A stretch of 64,000 nt of DNA, from assembly GCA_030407005.1 (NCBI GenBank), contig JAUDYN010000006.1:186001-250000 (forward strand), in the 5' to 3' direction. This document shows, one piece after another, positions 47,301-57,600 of the stretch; within the stretch, counting starts at the first letter, position 1; the number at the start of each line of letters is the position of its first letter. The notes beneath the pieces are model-generated. The model saw only the letters and a list, made by a program, of their open reading frames with translations, had not been told where the DNA came from and did no database searches. Both the position numbers and the translations under genes were made by a program. The DNA is from Desarmillaria ectypa (Eukaryota > Basidiomycota > Agaricomycetes > Agaricales > Physalacriaceae).

Positions 47301-47508
47301 CTCCCTCTTCCCACTTTGTGATTTCATCCATTTCTTCCTTAGTTGGCAAATTTGGGTCTGTCAGAACTGGTTTACTCAATGTTTGATTGGCATACTTCAA
47401 CAGGGCTCATTCTCGCAGGATCGCAGTGACACGATGCTTCCACAGAACCCAGTTGTGCTCCTGGAGTAGCTCAATGTGGAATAATGATGAGGGTGCAGTG
47501 TTGGACAT
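44372..47508 (-). pseudogene. Copia gag-pol polyprotein, RT largely deleted
   Basis: Gag starts at ATG 47508. A CCHC knuckle (CWNCHKQGHTSAQC) is encoded at 46785-46744. A protease motif, SDSGTTSHI, follows near 46550. The GAG-pre-integrase zinc finger (WHKCMGHPG ... CEACIQAK) lies around 46180-46040. The integrase catalytic core has YGDIWGP, HVDNA and NGVAECFNRTL around 45980-45630. Near 44880 the RT begins (WTYVKKYDEYGK) but jumps at about 44750-44765 straight into RNase H (WSSKKQSTVALLSTEAEYMA), so the YxDD region is absent. Several TGA/TAG stops, mostly explicable as C>T/G>A, break the frame. The stop is at 44374-44372. Confidence 0.9.
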
Positions 47509-47593
47509 GATATATGGGGGTGGATTGTAGTTCAGTGAGGTAATTAATTACAGTGAGTCTTCTGTAGATTAGTTAGGGCCAGGGCCCATAACC

Positions 47594-47895
47594 TGTTGTA
47601 AAAGAGTGTATAATGAAGGTTATGAGTGCAGTGGTAAACTACAAGACTTGACCATATGAGAGATGTGGGTGAGAGTGAGAGTATGAATCTGTTGTTTGTG
47701 GGCTGGTCTGCCTGGTATATATACTACAAGGTGGGTACTTCTAGAATATACTATCATCTACTAGTGTCCATGTCTGACTCATTGCTGAGTGAGCAGACAG
47801 GTGATCAAGTCAAGGAGAAGGTGCACAAAGGTTCAGGTGCTTCAACATTGCTCTGATTGCCAGATTGCCATATGCAGCTGAGCACATCTTCAATA
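47594..47895 (-). repeat. Copia 5' LTR (right)
   Basis: Same 302 bp as the left LTR, but with CpG>TpG/CpA changes at six sites and two other C>T/G>A changes. Its outer end reads CTTCAATA instead of CTTCAACA. Confidence 0.92.
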
Positions 47896-48160
47896 ACCCC
47901 AAACCCTGCTTTCTCCCAGGATAATTTTACACAATATCATGACTTCAGATTGGTTGATTGGTGGCCCTTGTGATATTTCTGTGGTGTACCCATGCTCATG
48001 ACATCCATGTAATACATGCATACAGGATTCAGTCTAAATGAAAGGCCCAAATGCAGCAATGTCATGGCAAAACCTACCAATGAGCAGTAATAAGTATATT
48101 TAAACACCATGGAAAGCAGGTAAACCCTCTGCTACTGCTTACCTTAAACTGCAGCATTGA

Positions 48161-48800
48161 ATGGAATTTGATCTTCCAACTTGCAACCAGCCTCAGAGTA
48201 CAGTGGTAGTAATATTCACCTTGACTGTCTTACAGTCCATCAGGGCTGAGATAAAGCAATACACAGTTGTGTATGCCATATTATTTTACTTTTTCTTCAT
48301 ACACTCCCTCATCTCACCAGGCAAGATCATAACATGGCTTAAGGTCACTGTTGATGATACCATTGCACTATTTAATGAACACTGTGATATGTTGATCACT
48401 AAAGAGATTAAACTGAGAGAGTAAGCTAGTTTTCCTCCTTGATAATATCCCTTCTCACTAAGCTTCAGATTGCGAGCCAACATATTAACACTTACAAGGG
48501 AGGACCTTGAAGCATGGCAACATGTTTCATTTAGTAGCACACACCATTCAATAACATACACATCCAAAAAGAAGAATATCTGGAAAAAAGCCAGTCAATG
48601 CTGCAAAGATATTGACGAATTGAAGGTGAGAATGGAGGTACGTCCTCAAGCAATGGGATACACTACTCACATCCTATGGTTTACAGATCATAATACTCAA
48701 AGATGCAGAAGAACACAAGCGACTTTTAGCTGAATGCCAAAAAGTCACTCAGCAAGATATGTTTGCACATTCAGGACAATTATTCTATACTATTATGTGA
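48161..48800 (+). CDS. Small single-pass membrane protein, paralogue X (CpG-depleted)
   Basis: Exons 48161-48420, 48469-48637 and 48687-48800, with introns of 48 and 49 nt, encode about 180 residues. A hydrophobic helix (VVYAILFYFFFIHSLIS, around residues 36-52) is followed by a charged, Trp-containing helix-rich tail. It is homologous to the gene at 59969-60603: both share the phase-2 first intron, a 169-bp second exon, and matching residues such as TVVYAILFYFFFIHS/TAVYTFLFYVLFIHP and FNEH. The reading frame has survived in a 5-kb zone where CpG is nearly gone. The TGA at 48798 may itself be a decayed CGA, since a good donor (gtgagc) follows two bases later in both copies. Function unknown. 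Confidence 0.55.
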
Positions 48801-50012
48801 AGGTGAGCGAATGGATGGATTCATGACCTAGATAGATACTAACTAGTATTCCAGCCACAAAGTCAAAACATACTGTCAATAATGTAAGTTGCAGGGCACA
48901 TATTTTCTCTGGCATGAGCTTTGTACTGTTGTCCAGCTTGCCTTTGTTTTCACATCTGAATTGCCCTCTCCTATGTATCAGGCTCTAGATACTCTTGTCA
49001 GCCTAAATTCTTTCATATATGATGCAGATTGTACCTGTCCAATATTTCTGCACCAGCAGAATAATCATCCTCCTCCTGCCAATTCATGTATGGCAGAGCT
49101 ATATTGCTTATAACATATTGAGATATAGCATGTCCCATAGGGAGAGCAGAATTCATAACACAGAAATTACACTGTAATTCCAGCCAAGGCCAACTTCATC
49201 TTTCTGGAGGTAAGAGACAATAAGATGATGCAAGGTGTGCCTATCCTGGCCAAATACAGGCCTTTATGCTATGCTGGTACTAGGAAATGACTGAACAAGA
49301 TGAACATAAGAAGGTAGAATTACACACAAAGATTGATACAGCTGGCTACATCATTTGCCACTCGGTACCAGTCTGATGTTTCTAGCATCACCATGATATC
49401 CAGACATGCATATAGCCACCCTCAAAGCATCTCCATGCTTCCAGCATGTGGGACAGAGTGGATTTGGGAAAACACCCTGTGTCATATGACCATCCATTTC
49501 CTATGCATTGTTGCCTTTTCCATCTAGTGGCCTATAAAATCTGAACTGCACACAGTCATCACAAGACAATATAGACAGTAATCCGGCAGCATAGCATTGA
49601 AGTCTGCTCTGGTTCGATGTTCAAGCTCAAGGGAGACTGGGTAAATGGCTGCTTATCATCTGATGCCCAAAACATCTTTGATCTTATGTCAGGTTACATG
49701 AATCCAATATGCAAATAAAGGATGTTTTTTTAGAGCAAGGGAACCAGATATCTTGGAATCTAGCAAACACAATAAATGACAGAGAAAGCTCAAAGGGCAT
49801 ATGAATCATCCGCATTTTTCTAAGGATTTCAATCCTATATGCATCTATCCACCTCTATTTGCATTCAACGCCTTCTCATCAGCCCTAATCTCGTGTAGCA
49901 CTTCCTTGTATTTCAAGGTGGTCACCAAGCATAAATTTGACATTGTTGCAAGAGTACACTCTGCTGGGACTTCAATGAGCCTGTGTCTGTTTGTTTCAAA
50001 TAATACCCCATA
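48801..50012. other. CpG-poor DNA, no confident gene
   Basis: Short frames (48889-49113, 49333-49527, 49801-50040) are free of CpG and hydrophobic in places. Some may be further exons of gene X or decayed neighbours, but I could not match them with certainty to the 57.6-60.0 kb region. Confidence 0.3.
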
Positions 50013-50313
50013 TGTTGGGGCCAGGGAGGGCTGGGAATGAAATGATGGAGATAGCCTAGGAAGTTGTCACTATGATAGTGGTCAAAGATTGGTCCATGTT
50101 GGAATCCTGGGTGTTGCACAGGGTAGACTCCAGGCTGGTAAAGCCAGATATAAAGGAATTGTTATTCTATGGCTCCTACAGAGCTCATATTTATACTACT
50201 TTGCACTAGAATCTAGAATGTACTACAACTTTCTATGACTCTTGTGCTTACTCATCAACTCTCAGCATGATGCTGGATTGCTCCTTCTAGAACTTTCCAG
50301 CAAAATCCCAACA
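50013..50313 (-). repeat. Solo LTR, diverged relative of family S
   Basis: About 301 bp with ends TGTTGGGG/CCCAACA. Its right end (AGCATGATGCTGGATTGC ... AAATCCCAACA) resembles the reverse complement of the family S start. Target duplication is not recognisable. CpG is lost throughout. Confidence 0.55.
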
Positions 50314-50399
50314 GTCCAGAATAACAAAGGCCAGATATGCATCATTAGTCAGGCTATGCAATTAAATGGTGAAAATTCAGATGGAAAGCCAGATCTCAA

Positions 50400-51500
50400 C
50401 AATAGATAGTATGGAGCAAGTTGTGTATGGTGAAACAAGGAAAACATTTACAAGGAAGCAGCACATGACCACATGACTCAGTTGCCTGAATTGTGGATCC
50501 AGATGGGTCCTTCTTTCTACTTTAACAGGCCCTGGCAAAAATATAGGTTGCTCTCATGGAGCTCGCATCCCACTTTCTTTTATTTCCATGGCTAGCCTTT
50601 TTCCTATGGATATCTTCAAATCATCACATGTGCTTTTTGAGTCGCTGGCAGTTCAGCACCACCAACAATCCAGCCTATATGCTACCTTGCTACTCAACAA
50701 TGGAGATATTTGCACCCAATAGGATTTTCTGGAATAGCAGGGAGGATTTTAACATGCTGGCAAAGATGGCCTCAAGGCTTGGGTGTATGTTGGGATTTGA
50801 GAGTTGAGCTGAGATGATGGCAATCCAGCATCATGCCGAACTTGCTGATTAAGAGAGAAATATTAGGAAAGTTGTAGAAGATTCTAGTACATTAGCATTT
50901 AGTATATAAGTAGGTACAGTAGTGTACATCTGCATATGTTTGCAGAGCTCAGCCAAGCACAATACTATTGGCCTGACACCATGCATGTACTAACTGGGAA
51001 CAAACTGATCTATTCATCCTCCATTTTTCACAAAAGTGTATATTATCAATCCATTGTTGCTTTGTCTTCTCCTCTAAGCTGGCTGGCCAGATATCATCAA
51101 CAAGCAGCAGCAAGCATAATATAGTGACAGAAAGTTCCAGAAAGAACATATGCTTTGATGACTATCTCCACAGACCAACATATGATCTTTCTTGGCCCCA
51201 CAAATGCCATTGTTCATCAAGACAACATGTGAAGATTTCAATATTTACCTGCATGATCAGGGATAATGGAACTACTGGTTTGTTGATAAATTTAAGTGAG
51301 CTCCGCTTCTCTCTGTCATTTCCTCACATCTGACAGTTTGGATATTGCATAGTGCTCACCTTGCTATCATATTGAACACTGACATGAGCTGCTTGAAGAC
51401 CCCCAAATCATATCAATGACAGAATCATTGTGACATGTATACCATTATTTACAGGCTACAAAGATTGGCTATTAACAATGTTATAATGACGAGTCATCCT
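50400..51500 (+). pseudogene. Decayed duplicate of locus Y, interrupted by a solo LTR
   Basis: Nucleotide similarity to 56730-57560 is visible in collinear patches. Examples are CGCTGGCAGTTCAGCACCAC, then GAATAG.../GATGAGCAAGAG, and GCCAGATATC.TC.AC.AGCAGCA, and patches near 51330-51490. The shared peptide RWQFSTTN (50640-50665 and 56960-56985) suggests a coding exon. The family S LTR at 50788-51035 splits it. I do not recognise the protein. CpG>TpG change makes this copy the decayed one. Confidence 0.45.
50788..51035 (+). repeat. Solo LTR, family S, copy 3 (CpG-decayed)
   Basis: 248 bp flanked by the perfect duplication GTGTA (50783-50787 and 51036-51040). The last bases are CACAAAA instead of CACAACA. 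It carries TpG/CpA at sites where copies 2 and 5 have CpG, for example CACCATGCATG against CACCGCGCATG. Confidence 0.9.
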
Positions 51501-52861
51501 ATCTAGTCCTCTCCATTGAATCTGCAGGGCATTCATTGTCAAGGTTTTCTCTGGCAAGGAATTTGGAAATATGTTTTGAATCAGCAAGTTATCTTCCTTA
51601 ATATACTTTGCTATCATGCTTATCTGCATTTCAAAGTGTGATCTCTCAGAGCCTGGATAATTTGCTATCAGAGTGCTAGGATGATTCAGACCAGCCTCAC
51701 CGTGAGGTTATATTTAAGTGCATCAACTGTATATTTCAGATGCCTGCCTATTCAGCCTAGCCAGATGTCATGCATTCTAAGTTTGAGTCCTGGGTGTAGG
51801 TTGAAAGATGATAAAGAGATCATTGCAGTATTTCTTTTGTGATCGTGCTTGGCCAACTCATAAAGTCATAATACTTTACCTTTATCTAGTTATGACTCAT
51901 AACCCAAATGGCAATATTAGGCATACCTAGTGGAGGCAAACGTGCAAGTCTCGGATGTGACTGGACTTGAGTCAGGGCAGTGGGCACTCATATGCATGTC
52001 CTGAGTCATGTCTGTGCTTGACTGTTTTTAATTGTATTAGTTGTGATGATCCCTAGATGCCACAACCAAAACTATCATGTTATGTCATATATGGCTTTGT
52101 TTAGGTTTTGTTACTATTCACTAATGATGTTGTTTAGTAACACTGTGTGCTACCATCTTGATGCTGACCAGTATCTAGTACCAGTTAGTAGTGCTCAACA
52201 AGTAGTAGCGGGGTGGGAGATGATGGGGAATTAGGGTATGGCATTGTCCACACTCTACAATCAGAACAGTCCGTGCCATACAGGTACAACATGATGGTGG
52301 CTACAATCCACAGTTGCCGAGTAGCAATGGCAATAAAAGATGACTGTTAGGTGTGTGGGATACTCTGTCTTTCTGCTACCAACTTCTGCCAGTGTCAGTA
52401 ACAGTTATTCTGAATATCTGCTACTGAGTCCGTATTGCTGACAAGAAGATTGGCAATTATACAAAGACAACTAAATTCATGCCACAGGTGTTGCTTCAAT
52501 GACATGATTTCCCTATGGCTTTGAATTGTAATGTCCTGGAAAGGTACTCGTCATTTGTTATCCCCATTCTCTTCATGTCTAAAATAAGTAGTCTGGCATA
52601 CAGAAGCAATGAACAACAATCGACAGTAGCTCGTTCTACTGACAACTTAGTCAATTCAGAGATTACTACATACATTTGGCACTACTTCTTCCCTTTACCA
52701 CCGGATGCAGCCCATGTTCCTGACTTGCTATCCCTCCTTGAGTAAGGCTGCATTGAAACACCCTGACCTCTCCTGTTCTGTGTGGAAGGCCGTTGGTATT
52801 CACTTTCTGTCCCTGATACATGGGAGTCAATCATGTAGTGGAAGTTCGTCTTAGTCCTCTC
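51501..52861. other. CpG-poor DNA, no confident gene
   Basis: Open frames at 52043-52234 and 52515-52745 show no recognised motif. CpG dinucleotides begin to reappear towards the right end, next to solo LTR copy 4. Confidence 0.35.
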
Positions 52862-53108
52862 TGTTGTGAAAAATGGGGGATGAGAAGATCAGTTCATTCC
52901 CAGTTAGTACATGCGCGGTGTCAGGCCAATAGTATTGCGCTTGGCTGAGCTCTGCAAATGTATGCAGATGTACACTACTGTACCTACTTATATACTAAAT
53001 GCTAATTTACTAGAATCTTCTACAAGTTTCCTAATACTTCTCTCTTAATCAGCAAGTTCACATGATGCCGGATTGCCATCATCTCGGCTCAACTCTCAAA
53101 TTCCAACA
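52862..53108 (-). repeat. Solo LTR, family S, copy 4
   Basis: 247 bp, minus orientation, flanked by the perfect duplication CTCTC (52857-52861 and 53109-53113). CpG content is intermediate, and it marks the right border of the CpG-poor zone. Confidence 0.9.
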
Positions 53109-53688
53109 CTCTCTCAACTGTATTGATACTAATCTACATCCCCGCTAGTGTGATGGGCATTGCGGCCTTCCCTCGTAGACACTTGGACTGTTGGGATCAC
53201 ATTTCGGGACCAAATGAAGTGAATGGCACAATCCATGGTCTTATTCCAGCAACAGCATCGTTGTTCTCGTGATTGACTTTGGGAAAGCACCTATTGATAT
53301 GTGATTGACGTACAGCCCATTGGTACAACAAGCATCGACAATATCAAGAAAGCTCTTGAACCGGTTGCTCAAGACTGTATGGGTCGCGTCTATTTGAAAG
53401 CTGGATTTTTGAAGACGTGTAGCTGTTCAATCATATCGTCATCGAACAAGACCTAAGCTCAAGTGAGCCTGACATGATTTGCCGTGATGGCCGATGGAGT
53501 CTGAACGGCGTGGCGCTTTGGCCCATGGCCAGGAGAAAGTTCCGAGTACCCAAAATAACGACCCACCCCAGACTTTGAAACCACCCCATGTTACGTTTGA
53601 ACACGTGCCGGTAAGTATTTAACAACAGCACGCGCTTAAGTGCTCTGTTCTTCTCTCTTCTCCCGCGATCTACTACTAACATCCAGCG

Positions 53689-55894
53689 ATGGCGCCACGA
53701 CGTACTCGTGTAGGCAAGCTCCAAGGGATTTTATCCATGCCTGTTGAGATGTGGCTTGAGGTGAGCCTTCATCTCATACAGCATTTTCATTCAGCGCTTA
53801 ACTCTTTTGCTTGTAGATTTTGAGCTTCCTTACCCCACAAGATGTCTTACAGCTCGCACGATCCTCGAAGGAGCTTCGCTCGATATTCATGAGTCGGTCG
53901 TCGACGGCTATCTGGATGGCCGCTCGCAGAACGGTGGAATGTCCTCCCCCGATATCAGGTTTCTCGGAGCCAGCATGGGCGAACCTATTGTTCATGAATA
54001 CGTGTCATGTACGTTCAGCTTACTCCAGTTAGCTACAAGTCACTCAAAGTGTTGCTAGTTTTGTTGTAAGAGCGTCGTTCGCCATATCGACTTTGTGTTC
54101 CGAAAGCGAATATGTTCAAAATGCGTGGGCAAGCAGTGAAGTATCCTGCTCACCTCTTTTTGTCATGACACTCATACGTCTACATAGTGTTATGCATCAT
54201 CCAGAGGTAGCTGTCAATGAAGACCAGATTTCACTGATCATGACGCTCTTACCTACTAAAGTGTGTCCAAGTAAGTTTCGCGTCTTCGCTCGCCAACAGA
54301 ACAGATGTTAAATGGACCAACAGCTCGACGTATAGGATGCCTACCCCTTCGATATCTGCGAGAAGAATTCGAGGCCGTCCAAGCCCAGTTTCTTTTTCTT
54401 CCACAAGACCTGAAAGAGGGATACTGTCAAGAAAGGCAAAAATATGTCCAGGAAGTGAACAGCGTACGTATTCTCCATACTCTAGTTCGTCTTTGTATGA
54501 CTAAATACGAAGTTAGTTTGTATCCATTGGTAAAGCATGGTGTCAAAAGATGGAGTACGAGCGCCAAGCAGAGCTTGAGCAGCTGAAAGCGGATAGAGCA
54601 TCTGAGTAAGTGCATTATACAATTTGTTCGCTACTCCCCTGGATAAGTATTCAATTTCAGTATAAAGGAGAGGCTGAAAGCTCTCGGTTACGGAAAGGCT
54701 TTCGATTATCCCGATTTTCCATATCGGTTTCACCGCCACCCTCTCGTTAAGCAGCCGAGAGCTCTTACACAGCAAGGTGAGAACTTCTGTTGTTGCCTCA
54801 GGGAATTACTTTTGTCAGTACATATATAGGCTGGTCCAAAATATCTGATCCCCTCATCCAGTTTGCAAAAGACGCAAAGGAGAAACAGATACATCAGGAG
54901 CGCGTATCTCAAGTTCGTGAACGTATTCTTATGTCTCGAGCATGTGCACGCCAGGGCCACGAACGTTCTATACAGACTGCTCTCGAACACGCTTCGGTCC
55001 TTAAAGCCCGCTTGGCCCTCGCCGGGTCCGTTTTTGAGTCCTTCTTCCCGTCTGGGTCACCTTACGCCACCACCATTCCTTCCCCCATGGATTTCTGTGC
55101 CTTCCACCTGGTCAAAAATATCCTCGACCTTCCCGACGACGCCACCGTCGACAACCAGAGTTTTGTCCCCCTTCTGGGATTGTTCCACCAACAATGGATG
55201 GAGCGTACACACAATGAGCTTATCAGTATCTCCGCGGATTCTCAGAGTCACTCGAAGATAGAGTCCATGGAGCAAAGGACTGCCTTTCTCGCACTTGCTC
55301 GTAATGTATTTGTCTGCCAAGAATGCGTGGCTCGCGAATTGTTCTACCCAGAAGTGCTAGCACACGAGTGCTGTACGCGCTCACAAAATCCTCCACATAC
55401 GGTCGTTGCGGAGTTGGTGCGGATGTGTGCCTGGAATTCAAACTGCTTGTCTCGACACGAAACCCTAACATCTTTCATGCCGACCTTGACACAAGCGGTC
55501 GGTCTTGACCCAGAAACAGCGACAGTACGAGATATCGATACTTTGGAGTACTACTATCACTGTCTCATCTGCCAGAGGTTGAATCTTTGTTCTGGGGGAC
55601 TCAAGAATGTATATGGATGGCGCTCATTTGTGATTCTTTCGCTTATTTCGCTCACCGCATGACTAACATTCATGTTGTTAGATTCAGCACGTGGATAAAT
55701 GTCATTACTATTCACAGGCAGGAATGTTCCCTTCTCACCCTGAAGATTTCGAGATCCTGTCGTCAGAGAGTATTGAGTCCGATCCCTCTAATGGTGTGCA
55801 GGTTGACCCGTTCCGATGGCGATGCGTGCATTGCCGAGAACTTCTCGGACCAGAACGCTTTGACGCGATTCGAGAACATCTGTTGAATAAGTAG
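53689..55894 (+). CDS. F-box protein with cysteine-rich C-terminal half, nine exons
   Basis: Exons 53689-53760, 53817-54008, 54059-54135, 54188-54260, 54305-54463, 54517-54605, 54661-54776, 54830-55629 and 55682-55894 join in frame to 596 residues. Introns are 44-56 nt. The N-terminus (MPVEMWLEILSFLTPQDVLQLARSSK, split by intron 1) is an F-box. Next comes the SRSSTAIWMAARR and CPPPISGFSEPAWANLLF signature of a large Agaricomycete F-box family. Paired cysteines follow (FCCKS ... CSKC), then a charged helical region and a C-terminal part with RWRCVHC and a final IREHLLNK. It presumably recruits substrates to an SCF ubiquitin ligase via Skp1. The intron 4 borders are the least certain. All exons are open, so it looks functional. 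Confidence 0.85.
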
Positions 55895-56640
55895 GTCGCC
55901 TTTCTAGGAACTATGATCTTGTATCTAAAAGATTTATCAGACATAATGTCCTCAAACCGATTCTCAACGTGAATTATTATGAGGACTTTGGAATTTGTCA
56001 CTCGAGTTTCAGAGCGACAGCCAGGATAGGGACGGTGTCTTCATGAATCATATTCCTATATTTCATGTTGAATGGCAGATCGAAGCTTTCATTGAAATTC
56101 CGGACACGGGATGACGCGACCGTATGCACGGCCGTCACTTGAAAGAAGCGGGGGTAGTACTTGGTTCAGTCTGATTACTCAATACAGTTGGAATCTAATA
56201 GCTAGTCATTAACACTGTTTTGGTTTCGCCGTGTTGTTTGAACACGAACTCAACCTATCAGTAATCCCGCTGGAGACGTGACGGTTACCCTGGCATTGTG
56301 CCAGCTAGGGGCTAAATTAGTGGACATTGGCGCTGGAACAACCCTGTCAATAAAACTAGAATCATTCAAAGCGAATTTTGGAACTGAGACTCGGAATACA
56401 TGACTATATCGGTGCGTGCAGCAATATGAAGCGAGCGTGGATATTCTGAAAACCAATGAACACGATGATTTACAATATTAAGAACGGAGCAAAAAGGACG
56501 CACGACTCATGTGGGGTTAAAATTTAACTGGTTCGTCCCTATGCATGACATACAACAATTTCCTATACCTTCGGCACTAATCCTACGTTGCTCCTCGGTT
56601 GCCTCGCCGTGGGGAGATAATGATCTGGTGACGGTCGAAG
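55895..56640. other. Intergenic, nothing recognised
   Basis: Downstream of the F-box gene; no convincing frame. Sequence similarity to locus Y in the CpG-poor zone begins to be visible only from about 56730. Confidence 0.4.
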
Positions 56641-57600
56641 ATTGTCGAGGATACAAAAGTCAGACACCCGCGGTTATCCGGACTATGTGAAGACGACGTG
56701 GCCTGTCAGTGGTGGAAAGACTATTCTCACCAATAGACATCCCAGGAGCAAGTCGTGCATGGTGGAAGGGGTTAGTGCATTGCCACGTGACTCGGTTGGC
56801 CTAAGCGTGGGTCCAATTGGATGGGTCCCCTTCTTCCACTATATCAATTATCGACAAACGTATAGGGCTGCTTCCTTGGGCCCGCCTCCCCGCTTTCTTG
56901 ACTTTCCAGTCTCTTCCTCACATATACCCTCAAATTACCGGATAACTCGCTTTTCAAATCGCTGGCAGTTCAGCACCACGAACGATCCAGTCTGTTACCT
57001 CGCTGCTCGTCGACAGAGATGTTCGCGCTTGATGAGATATTTCGATGATGAGCAAGAGTTCTCCATGCTGTCCAAAGGGATCACATGGCCTAGGTGTCAT
57101 CAATTCGTCCTTGTTTCGTTTTCACTCCTAAGCTGACCGGCCAGATATCCTCGACGAGCAGCAACGAGAATAACATATCGACTAATAATGTCAGAAAGAA
57201 CGCAGTATTCGATATCTTCTCCTGCTGGCCTCCATAGGATCTGCCTTTGCCCCACAAAATTTGTTCGTCGCCGTCTCTGAAACGAAGAGATTTACCTGCA
57301 GCATGGGCCTGGAAGTATGTAATTGCAGATTGTTGACTGATTAATGTATGTGTACTTCTCTATGTCTCTGCTAGCATCTGATGATTTGGCACCTCATAGC
57401 GTCCACCTTGCTATTCTGCACTGTGCTCTACCATACGGCCCGTCGACGAATGACATATTTGGGACGTAACCATCATTCTCGATGGGACACAAAAGATGTG
57501 GCGTCCACAAATGGTTATCATTACAATGATTGGCCATCTCGTAGGCTAGCTCTTGCCTCAAATGGGATTTACCTGCGTCCAGGCGTCCAGGCGCTATAGA
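56641..57600 (+). other. Locus Y', CpG-normal counterpart of 50400-51500
   Basis: A frame from 56642 to 57136 includes SNRWQFSTTNDP and ends near a possible splice region. Similarity to the other copy extends over the upstream region and later short patches to about 57560, as expected for a gene with small exons. No domain is recognised. The copy keeps CpGs and is not split by an LTR, so it is the better template for working out the gene. Confidence 0.4.

Larger units (their letters stand above)
44063..47895 (-). mobile_element. Ty1/Copia LTR retrotransposon, internally deleted
   Basis: Two 302-bp LTRs (44063-44364 and 47594-47895) flank a minus-strand coding region. The target duplication ACCCC is perfect (44058-44062 and 47896-47900). 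A polypurine tract (GAGGGGGAG on the minus strand) abuts the left LTR. At 3833 bp it is shorter than usual Copia elements (roughly 4.5-5.5 kb), because most of the reverse transcriptase is missing. It cannot copy itself without help. Confidence 0.93.
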
